Below are positions 7,187-14,328 of a stretch of 64,000 nucleotides of DNA, in pieces (within the stretch, counting starts at the first letter, position 1; each line of letters begins with the position of its first letter). The notes under the pieces were generated by a model, which saw only the letters and a list, made by a program, of their open reading frames with translations, was not told the origin of the DNA and did no database searches. The stretch spans positions 806,001-870,000 of the forward strand of contig NC_016599.1 of NCBI RefSeq assembly GCF_000236705.1. The letters are read 5' to 3'. The position numbers and the translations under genes are program-made. This DNA comes from Owenweeksia hongkongensis DSM 17368 (GTDB lineage: Bacteria > Bacteroidota > Bacteroidia > Flavobacteriales > Schleiferiaceae).

Positions 7187-8962
7187 ATGAATAAGACCTT
7201 AAATATAAACTTAGGAGGTTTCATCTTCCACATAGACGAAAATGCCTATGTAAGATTGGAACGTTACCTAAACACGCTCAAACAGCAGTTTGTAAATACA
7301 GACGGTGGCACTGAGATTATCAACGACATTGAAACCCGAATTGCAGAACTTTTTAAGGAGCGTACTGGTTCTGGAAAAGAGGTGATAAATGCCACCGATG
7401 TAGACCAGGTGATTGCCATAATGGGCCAGCCGGAAGATTATCTGGAAATGGACGATGAATCTGGGAGTTCTTCCAGACGTGAACCAAGGTTCACCAATAC
7501 CAAGAAACGTATTTTCCGAGACCCTGACAATAAAATGATTGGTGGTGTATCGGCAGGACTCGCTGCGTATTTCAACATTGACCCACTTTGGGTTCGCGTA
7601 CTTTTCCTTATTGCGCTTTTCAGCGGATTTGGGTTTTTATTGTACATCATAATGTGGGCAGTAATCCCAAAGGCAAACACCACGGCAGAAAAGCTGCAGA
7701 TGCGTGGTGAGAAAATCAATATTTCTAATATTGAAAAAGCCATCCGCGAGGAAATGCATGGTGTGAATGAAAACATCAAAGGCTTTGGCAGCAAAATAGC
7801 GGACCATGATTATCGCAAAACACAGAGCCATGTGGGTTCATTTTTCAGCGATTTAGGAGATTTCATCTTAAGCGCGTTTCGGCTCATCTTCAAAGTCATC
7901 GGCAAAATAATAGGTCTCTTCTTCCTATTTATAGGCTCCATGATTCTTTTGGCACTCCTTATTGGCCTATTTGCCGGAGGGGTACAAATAATGGGCGCTG
8001 GTTATGGTATGAATGAGTTGTTTGATTTTCTGCACTTGGTAACTGCCAATGAAGGACATTACAACCTATTAATTACCGGAATAGTGATGAGCGTAATTGC
8101 TCCTTTCTTTCTGCTGATTTACTTGGGAATTCGACTTCTTTTTAACCTAGAGCCGCTTAACTCACCGGCCAGAAATGCACTAAGTGTTACCACTTTTATC
8201 GGGCTTATACTTTTGGTCATTGCAGGAGTAAAAATTGGTTTACAGTTTGACAATACCGGCCGTATTTCTGACGAAATTGCTTTACCTGAATACACTGAAT
8301 ATCGTATTCAGATGAGTGATGATTCACTGCACCACGAGTTTATGAATAGCTATCCAAACCACTGGATGAGAATAGATGGAAAGAATGCTTTTGATAAAGT
8401 AGAGGTAGATATTAGACCGACAGATGATGCCAATCCGTATGTAAAAATACTTACTGAAGCACAAGGGCCAAACAGACGTGAAGCTCGTAACAACGCACGT
8501 TCCTTGGATTATAAAATCTCTATTCAGGATTCAGTGATTGAAATTCCTGGATATATTTTGCTCAATCGTAACCAAAAGTTCCGTGACCAAACAGTAAAAG
8601 TTATTCTTTACCTACCAGAGGGCCACAGCGTGTTCATTGACGAATCTTTGGCCGAAGTACTTTATGATGTGGATAATGTGCAAAACATGTGGGATTTTGA
8701 AATGGCGGACAGACGCTGGACAATGACGGTGTATGGTTTAAGCTGCGATGGTTGTGAAATTCCTGAACGCCTCCTTGAAGAGAATGATGAAGAGGATGAA
8801 ATAATCGAGGATTTTGAATCTGACAATTCTGATATTCACATTGACGTAGAAGTTAAAAATACCAGCTTCAGCTCAAGCTTTACGGAGCACAGAGACAGCC
8901 ACAAGAGTCGTGAGGCCATTGGTATTCTATATGAAGCCAGCAATCGCATCATTTCAATATAA
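7187..8962 (+). CDS. PspC-domain membrane protein
   Basis: A 591-residue inner-membrane protein. Residues 1-90 form the N-terminal domain seen in Bacteroidota PspC proteins (NINLGGFIFHIDENAYVRLERYL, then DIETRIAELF and MGQPEDY). The PspC domain covers about 105-165 (RIFRDPDNKMIGGVSAGLAAYF, then WVRVLFLIALFSGFGFLLYIIMWAVIPK). Further membrane segments lie near 215-270, 290-320 and 335-355. The C-terminal 200 residues are a beta-rich, acidic extracytoplasmic part. PspC proteins sense or relieve envelope stress. Encoded with PadR and DUF4252 in one operon under the dyad at 6317-6343. Confidence 0.85.
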   Translation: MNKTLNINLGGFIFHIDENAYVRLERYLNTLKQQFVNTDGGTEIINDIETRIAELFKERTGSGKEVINATDVDQVIAIMGQPEDYLEMDDESGSSSRREPRFTNTKKRIFRDPDNKMIGGVSAGLAAYFNIDPLWVRVLFLIALFSGFGFLLYIIMWAVIPKANTTAEKLQMRGEKINISNIEKAIREEMHGVNENIKGFGSKIADHDYRKTQSHVGSFFSDLGDFILSAFRLIFKVIGKIIGLFFLFIGSMILLALLIGLFAGGVQIMGAGYGMNELFDFLHLVTANEGHYNLLITGIVMSVIAPFFLLIYLGIRLLFNLEPLNSPARNALSVTTFIGLILLVIAGVKIGLQFDNTGRISDEIALPEYTEYRIQMSDDSLHHEFMNSYPNHWMRIDGKNAFDKVEVDIRPTDDANPYVKILTEAQGPNRREARNNARSLDYKISIQDSVIEIPGYILLNRNQKFRDQTVKVILYLPEGHSVFIDESLAEVLYDVDNVQNMWDFEMADRRWTMTVYGLSCDGCEIPERLLEENDEEDEIIEDFESDNSDIHIDVEVKNTSFSSSFTEHRDSHKSREAIGILYEASNRIISI

Positions 8963-9038
8963 ATCAACAGCCTTTTATTGATGGCGAATCCGTTGGAAGT
9001 TTAACAGCTTTCAGCGGATTTTTAGTTTTATATCCAAC

Positions 9039-9046
9039 TATATTTG
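9039..9046 (+). promoter_or_regulatory. -7 promoter element for the M1-like outer-membrane protein gene
   Basis: TATATTTG fits TAnnTTTG. The predicted transcription start near 9050 leaves about 17 bases before the TTG at 9067, which supports that unusual start codon. Confidence 0.5.
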
Positions 9047-9066
9047 CCGCTAAACTCTATCGGGCT

Positions 9067-11916
9067 TTGTACAGATTTTTGGCCATCGGCATTTTACTTT
9101 TGTTCTCCCTCCCACTTTTGGCGCAGCCTGTGCGCTATCATTACAATCTAAAATTTGATGATAGCATCCAAACCATTAGTGGAAATGCCAAAGTCAGCTT
9201 GCACAATAATACAAGTGCTACTCTTACAGAAATCGTCCTTCACCTTCCGCCCAGAGCTTTAGAAAACAAAAAGTCTTATTTGCAAAAAGAGCTTGTAGAG
9301 TTTCAAAAAGTGGACGCCTACTTTGCCAAACCCGAAGAGCTAGGTTCTATAAAAATTCCTACAGTTCAGTTTGGTGACCAAATAGCTACCATTTGTACCA
9401 AGTGTGAATTTGCCAAAATTCCCCTCGCCACTCCCCTCCTTCCAGGAGATTCCATTAAGCTTCGTTTTGACTTTCAAATTGCCTTGGGTTCTTATGAATT
9501 TAATGGAAATGGTTTTGATGGAAAAGTATTCCGAATAATAGATTGGCTGCCTAGTATTGCAACCTTTGACAGCACAGGTTTTCATCCTTATCCGTTTTCA
9601 TTTCAATGGGATGTGTATCCTCAAAAAGCTTCTTATTCTGTTGATTTAAGTTTGCCCGATAAGTTTTTGGTAGCCTCCAATGCTGAGCTTTCCACAAGTT
9701 CAGAAAAAGAGCGTTTAGATTATTTAAAAGCTCACCCTTACACGCCACACTTAGGTGGTGATAGTTTGAAAACACTTCACTTTGAGCATGTAGGAACCAA
9801 CCTCCAGTTCTTTATTTCACAGTACTATTTCGTTTTCCCAATAGATGCAAACCGCACGCTGTATCTAACCTCACCAGATAGGTTCAGTCCATCCGCCATT
9901 GAGTCTTTAGATCAGCAAGTGAGCAAGTTTTTCAAAGGAGAAATTGACAACGCTCTTGACGATTATGACCTTATCATTTTAGATGTGAAAATTGGTGAGT
10001 ACCAGAGCGACCACCTATTGAGTTTGGAAATGCCAAAAGATGCCTTTAAGCAAGCAGCTGAGTTGGCTCACGCTCGTGCAGAAATGCTTTTTAGATATCA
10101 GCTACAGCCCAATGGTATTGATGAACTTTGGCTTGCACGCGGTGTCCCTTACTTTTATAAATATCAGTTTATAAACGAATTTTACCCTGAAGAAAAATGG
10201 CTTCCCTTTAGCAACAGCTTTGTAGGTCGCTTTTTTGCCTTAGATGCCTTTGACTATTCATATCAAAATCAATTTTTATACCTCTACTTAGCTCGCCAAG
10301 GTTTAGATCAATCCATCTCCACACCTGCGGATTCACTCAGCAGGCTAAACTACGAAGCCATTGCAGAAGCCAAAACATTTATGGCTCTCAACCACTTGAG
10401 AGAATACATTTCACCAAATACCTTTAAGCGCTCAATGAAACGTTTTGTGGAAGACTCAAGCACGTCCTCTGTTCCTCTACTAAAGTCTTCATTCGAATAC
10501 TTTTCAAACAAAAGTGTAGACTGGTTTTTTCAGGATTGGTTACCTACTGCAAAGTCTTATGATTATGCCCTTACCAAAACTGACTATTGCCCAACTATAA
10601 GTACAGCTACAGTTAAAAATAAAGGAGCACTCATTTTGCCCTTTTCTCTTACCGGGATAAAAGATGACGAAGTAGTGCTAACCCAATGGTACGATGGCCA
10701 TGACAGCGCAAAAACGGTGCAGATGTACCATGCCGATTATGATAAAGTTGTATTAAACTATCATCAGACCGTGCCGGAAATGAATCAAAAGGATAATACC
10801 TATTTCAATCGTCTTTTGTTTCAGCGCCTGGAGCCATTACGCCTTCAGTTTTACTACAGTTTTGAAGACCCCAATCGTAGTCAGCTATTTTGGACTCCAA
10901 CAATAAGCTACAATGCTTATGATAAATTACTTCTTGGCGTTTCGTTAGACAATAGCTCTTTGGTGCAAAAACCTTTTGAATACCTTATTGGTCCAGACTT
11001 TAGTACAGGAACCGGAACCCTAACAGGGTATACAAGTTTTAAGTACAACTTTGTGCCCGAGCAGCCCAAGCTATTTCACCAAATAAGTGCCGGGCTGTAC
11101 ACGCGATACTATCACTATGATCAAGATCTCGCCTACTTCAGAATTTCACCCGCATTAAATTTCTATTTCAAAAAGCCTTACCCACGCAGCAGTATACTTC
11201 AGCAGCTTAAACTTAGATTAGTACATCTAGATCGTGAACTCCCTGATAATTTCACAGAACCAGCAAATGAAATCGGGAACTCGAGTTTCACAGTTTTCAA
11301 TGCAAATTATAGATATCAGGAAACCAATATTCTGCATCCCTATTTATTACAAGCCGATTTTCAACTTGGCGACCAGTTTAGTAGAATTGGCCTTGAAGCC
11401 GATGTGCGCTGGATGCTTCCGAACAAGAAATGGTTGATTTGGAGAAGCTATGCAGGAGCCTTCTTTTTCAATAAATTTTATGAGCAGGGAATTACAAACA
11501 GTTACTACAGCATTGGATTAAGCGGTACCAAGGATTTTCTTTTTGACCTCCCCTTCTTTGGTCGTTCTGATGAAACCGGTATTTGGAGCCAACAGTTTTT
11601 TGTGAGTGAAGGAGGTTTCAAATCTGCTACCAATGTATTTGCCGATCAATGGATGTTAAGCACCAACCTTGTCGTTCCGGTTTGGTCAGTATTTGGTGCT
11701 TACGCAGATGCAGGTCTTTCTGATGGATTCAATAAAGTATATTACGATGCAGGCCTCAGGATCTCTGTTATCACCGATTTCTTTGAAGTGTATTTCCCAA
11801 TGGTAAACCAAGGAAATTTTGTTCCAACAGATTACAATTATTTTTCCCGTATTCGCTTTATTCTCGATATTGATCAGAGTAATATCATCAATCGCTTAAG
11901 AAGAGGTTACTACTAA
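9067..11916 (+). CDS. M1-peptidase-like (catalytically degenerate) protein with C-terminal outer-membrane barrel-like region
   Basis: The 949-residue protein starts at a TTG, because the signal peptide (YRFLAIGILLLFSLPLLAQP) begins there and no ATG lies nearby. Residues about 20-480 follow the M1 aminopeptidase plan: an N-terminal saddle of beta strands (YHYNLKFDDSIQTISGNAKVSL, LPPRALENKKSY), then a helical domain. The positions where M1 enzymes have GxMEN and HExxH read SLEMPKDAF and DELWLARGVPYF, so the zinc site is missing. Residues about 590-949 alternate short amphipathic strands ending in a terminal aromatic pattern, as in outer-membrane barrels. Likely a surface protein using an inactive peptidase fold. 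Role unknown. Confidence 0.6.
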   Translation: MYRFLAIGILLLFSLPLLAQPVRYHYNLKFDDSIQTISGNAKVSLHNNTSATLTEIVLHLPPRALENKKSYLQKELVEFQKVDAYFAKPEELGSIKIPTVQFGDQIATICTKCEFAKIPLATPLLPGDSIKLRFDFQIALGSYEFNGNGFDGKVFRIIDWLPSIATFDSTGFHPYPFSFQWDVYPQKASYSVDLSLPDKFLVASNAELSTSSEKERLDYLKAHPYTPHLGGDSLKTLHFEHVGTNLQFFISQYYFVFPIDANRTLYLTSPDRFSPSAIESLDQQVSKFFKGEIDNALDDYDLIILDVKIGEYQSDHLLSLEMPKDAFKQAAELAHARAEMLFRYQLQPNGIDELWLARGVPYFYKYQFINEFYPEEKWLPFSNSFVGRFFALDAFDYSYQNQFLYLYLARQGLDQSISTPADSLSRLNYEAIAEAKTFMALNHLREYISPNTFKRSMKRFVEDSSTSSVPLLKSSFEYFSNKSVDWFFQDWLPTAKSYDYALTKTDYCPTISTATVKNKGALILPFSLTGIKDDEVVLTQWYDGHDSAKTVQMYHADYDKVVLNYHQTVPEMNQKDNTYFNRLLFQRLEPLRLQFYYSFEDPNRSQLFWTPTISYNAYDKLLLGVSLDNSSLVQKPFEYLIGPDFSTGTGTLTGYTSFKYNFVPEQPKLFHQISAGLYTRYYHYDQDLAYFRISPALNFYFKKPYPRSSILQQLKLRLVHLDRELPDNFTEPANEIGNSSFTVFNANYRYQETNILHPYLLQADFQLGDQFSRIGLEADVRWMLPNKKWLIWRSYAGAFFFNKFYEQGITNSYYSIGLSGTKDFLFDLPFFGRSDETGIWSQQFFVSEGGFKSATNVFADQWMLSTNLVVPVWSVFGAYADAGLSDGFNKVYYDAGLRISVITDFFEVYFPMVNQGNFVPTDYNYFSRIRFILDIDQSNIINRLRRGYY

Positions 11917-12008
11917 ATCATCATTTTAAGTTCTCGGCAAAGTTTAGCCCCAAATACTTTTATCAAAGTCACTCACCATCAATAACTTGTAGAAAAATAA
12001 ATCATACA

Positions 12009-12028
12009 AATACCTGATATCCGGTATT
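12009..12028. promoter_or_regulatory. Operator-like 20-bp dyad upstream of the glycosyltransferase gene
   Basis: AATACC-T-GATATC-C-GGTATT is symmetrical at nine of ten pairs. It lies about 45 bases upstream of the -7 box at 12074-12081, a place suited to an activator or repressor. No partner regulator is evident nearby. Confidence 0.35.
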
Positions 12029-12073
12029 TTCGTCCATTTAATCGATTTTATTTTCACAAGCCGTTTATGTTTA

Positions 12074-12081
12074 TAACTTTG
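12074..12081 (+). promoter_or_regulatory. -7 promoter element for the glycosyltransferase gene
   Basis: TAACTTTG matches TAnnTTTG. The GTG at 12081-12083 overlaps the last base of this box, so translation more likely starts at the ATG at 12096, about 11 bases after the predicted transcription start. Confidence 0.5.
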
Positions 12082-12095
12082 TGCAAAACTCGGAA

Positions 12096-13250
12096 ATGAA
12101 CGTTTTACACACCATATATCATGGTACCGTTGGGGGAGGTGAAACTCACCTACTTAACCTTATTGAGCATCTCAATGAGGCTGAGTTCAAATCCGTTGTT
12201 ATAACATTCTCTGAAGGCTTACTTTCTGAAAAATTAAAAAGCCTAGGTATTAAATGTTATGTTGTCCCAGCTCACTCCAGACTTGATTTATCAGTCTGGC
12301 GCCAAGTGTCCAAAATTGCCCGGGCTGAAAACATTGATCTTATAAATGCTCATGGAACCAAAGCGTGCCTCAACTCATTTTGGACTTCCCGAAGATTAAA
12401 TATCCCACTAGTTTATAGAATTCAAAACTGGGCTTTTCACCCACACCGTAAATGGCTCAAACGCAGTTTAGGTGTTGTAATGGAGCGACTGCTTGTACGC
12501 CAAGCCAATCTAAATATTTCTGTTTCTCTTAATAATGATAAAATTGGTAGGGAGCTTCTAAGTATCCCCAACTCGGTAATTATACCTAATGGCGTTGATA
12601 CTATAAAATTTAATCACAGAACAAAAGGTTCAATAAACAGGAGGGATTTACAAATTCCAAGAAATAGAACCTTATATGGTTTTATTGCCCGCTTTTGCGA
12701 CCAGAAAGACCCCCTTACTCTAGTAAAAGGTTTTAAGCAAGCCCTTAATGCGGACCGAAATCTTCACTTATTGATGGTAGGTGAAGGCGAACTCAAAAAA
12801 GAATGCCTTGATACCATAAAGGATTTAAAAATAGAATCACACGTAACCTACATTCCCTTTGTTGAAAATGTAGAGGAAATTCTAAGCATGCTGGATGTGT
12901 ATTGTCTTCCTTCAAAATGGGAAGACTTGCCGATTGGCATTTTGGAGGCTATGGCCATGAAAAAAGTGGTAATTGCAACGCCAGTAGATGGAATTGTAGA
13001 AATCATTGCAAATGAAGTAAATGGTCTTTTAGTACCAACAGGTTGCGAAAATTCTTGGAAAGATGCTATTCTTAGATTGCATACCCACCCAGAGTTAAGA
13101 AAAGAATTCTCAGATCGTGCCAGGCTAATTGTAGAGGCCCATCATGATATTCAAAGTTCAGCTTTAAAAGTTGCACAGATGTACCGCAAGCTCAACCAAA
13201 ACCATCACAACAGAAAAACATCAATTTTAGGTGAAGTTTCTTATCCTTGA
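12096..13250 (+). CDS. Glycosyltransferase family 4
   Basis: A 384-residue GT-B glycosyltransferase. The N-terminal domain has YHGTVGGGETHLLNLIEHL, the glycine-rich acceptor loop of GT4 enzymes. The C-terminal donor domain has LYGFIARFCDQKDPLTLVKGF, LLMVGEGELK, and the E-x7-E signature in CLPSKWEDLPIGILEAMAMKKVVIATPVDGIVEII. It would transfer a sugar from a nucleotide-sugar onto a glycan, probably for surface polysaccharide or glycolipid; donor and acceptor cannot be read from sequence. It stands alone, with its own promoter and a strong terminator, rather than in a polysaccharide cluster. A GTG at 12081 is a less likely start. Confidence 0.85.
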   Translation: MNVLHTIYHGTVGGGETHLLNLIEHLNEAEFKSVVITFSEGLLSEKLKSLGIKCYVVPAHSRLDLSVWRQVSKIARAENIDLINAHGTKACLNSFWTSRRLNIPLVYRIQNWAFHPHRKWLKRSLGVVMERLLVRQANLNISVSLNNDKIGRELLSIPNSVIIPNGVDTIKFNHRTKGSINRRDLQIPRNRTLYGFIARFCDQKDPLTLVKGFKQALNADRNLHLLMVGEGELKKECLDTIKDLKIESHVTYIPFVENVEEILSMLDVYCLPSKWEDLPIGILEAMAMKKVVIATPVDGIVEIIANEVNGLLVPTGCENSWKDAILRLHTHPELRKEFSDRARLIVEAHHDIQSSALKVAQMYRKLNQNHHNRKTSILGEVSYP

Positions 13251-13276
13251 TTAAAGAATAATACCCCTTACCAAAT

Positions 13277-13307
13277 AAGAAAGCCTCGAATTATTCGAGG
13301 CTTTCTT
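13277..13307. terminator. Bidirectional intrinsic terminator
   Basis: A perfect 14-bp stem, AAGAAAGCCTCGAA and its complement, has a 3-nt TTA loop and is T-rich on the plus-strand side. It sits between the converging glycosyltransferase gene (plus) and the 48-residue ORF (minus) and can serve both. Confidence 0.8.
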
Positions 13308-13315
13308 ATTTTTTA

Positions 13316-13462
13316 CTAGTTCTTGATCATATCTATTTCCATTCCACTGTTTAGTGTTTTTACTTCCAGTGCTTTTGAATAATCTAATATGAATCTAATG
13401 GTTTCTTTTCGGGGTTTTGTATGAGACCCGAGCTCATCTTTAAGTGTAGTTGAATTTCCCAT
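13316..13462 (-). CDS. Small conserved-looking protein (48 aa)
   Basis: On the minus strand an ATG at 13460-13462 opens a 48-residue ORF: MGNSTTLKDELGSHTKPRKE, then TIRFILDYSKALEVK, ending MEIDMIKN, with a TAG stop at 13316-13318 next to the bidirectional terminator. The LKDELGxHTKPRKETxxFILxYSKAL pattern resembles a short ORF I recall from other flavobacteria. The composition and the fit between start, stop and terminator argue it is real. It lies about 70 bases downstream of the sigma-factor gene on the same strand, so it may be co-transcribed with it. Function unknown. Confidence 0.6.
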   Translation of the reverse strand: MGNSTTLKDELGSHTKPRKETIRFILDYSKALEVKTLNSGMEIDMIKN

Positions 13463-13531
13463 AGGCTGTATTTTGTTCGATACATTTCAATAACGACAAC
13501 AATTTACAGCTTATTGTCTACAACCGAAAAA

Positions 13532-14119
13532 TTACTGCATCAAAAGCGATACATTGTTTTTCTCCATCAATTTTCTAAGGTTTATCAAAGCATATCTCAT
13601 ACGCCCCAAAGCAGTATTAATGCTCACTCCGGTTTGTTCAGAGATTTCCTTAAAACTTAAACCTGAGAAATGACGAAGCTTTAATACTTCCTTCTGATCT
13701 TCTGGAAGCTGATCGATTAACTTATGTAAATCGGCTTCAATCTGTTCCTTTATTAAACTAGACTCCACATTTAGGCTATTATCCTTGAGTACATCAAAAA
13801 TATTGAACTCATCAGTTGGAGACATAGTTGGCATACGTTTTTCACGTCTGTAGTGATCAATGATCAAGTTGTGAGCGATACGCATAGTCCACTGAAGAAA
13901 TTTTCCTTCTTCATTGTACTTTCCGCGCTTCAGGGTATTAATCACCTTTACAAAGGTGTCCTGAAAAATATCATTCGCTAAATCCTGATCCTGTATACGA
14001 ACAAGGATGTAAGAAAATATTCGCTGTTGATTTTTTGAAATAAGTGCTTCTAGGGGAGCCTCATTGCCAGACAGGTAACTTCTGATAAGTTCGCTGTCGC
14101 CCATTTTTGAATAATCCAT
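13532..14119 (-). CDS. RNA polymerase sigma factor, ECF/sigma-70 family
   Basis: The 195-residue protein has region 2 (residues about 25-95: QQRIFSYILVRIQDQDLANDIFQDTFVKVI, then GKFLQWTMRIAHNLIIDHYRREKR) and region 4 (about 130-185: LPEDQKEVLKLRHFSGLSFKEISEQTGVSINTALGRMRYALINL), joined by a short linker. There is no region 1.1 or region 3, so it is an ECF-type (group 4) factor that would direct RNA polymerase to a small regulon. No anti-sigma factor gene is adjacent; the only same-strand neighbour is the 48-residue ORF. Divergent from uvrA. Confidence 0.9.
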   Translation of the reverse strand: MDYSKMGDSELIRSYLSGNEAPLEALISKNQQRIFSYILVRIQDQDLANDIFQDTFVKVINTLKRGKYNEEGKFLQWTMRIAHNLIIDHYRREKRMPTMSPTDEFNIFDVLKDNSLNVESSLIKEQIEADLHKLIDQLPEDQKEVLKLRHFSGLSFKEISEQTGVSINTALGRMRYALINLRKLMEKNNVSLLMQ

Positions 14120-14298
14120 AATCTACCTGATTGGGTTAGTAAAAAAAAGTGTTTCAAGTCAAGTAGTTATGTATCTATATGCAATGAGATTTAATGAATA
14201 TTATAAAAATGCTGTCCATAATTTGTGGACTATTTCCACATTGTACTTTTCAAATATAAAATTTTTTTATTCAAATATCCAAACGCAGATGAGTTTGG

Positions 14299-14306
14299 TA
14301 ACTTTG
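14299..14306 (+). promoter_or_regulatory. -7 promoter element for uvrA
   Basis: TAACTTTG fits TAnnTTTG. The predicted transcription start is near 14310, with a 19-base leader to the ATG at 14329. No SOS-box-like dyad was recognised around it. Confidence 0.5.
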
Positions 14307-14328
14307 CAAACTATTTTTAAAACGCTCC

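Noticed and set aside
12081-12095. GTG at 12081 as start of the glycosyltransferase
   Set aside because: It overlaps the -7 box TAACTTTG; the ATG at 12096 gives the normal family N-terminus.
14210-14260. DnaA-box-like TTTGTGGA/TTTCCACA inverted motifs near uvrA, suggesting an origin
   Set aside because: Only two loose matches, no AT-rich unwinding element of the usual kind, and no dnaA, dnaN or gidA next to it.
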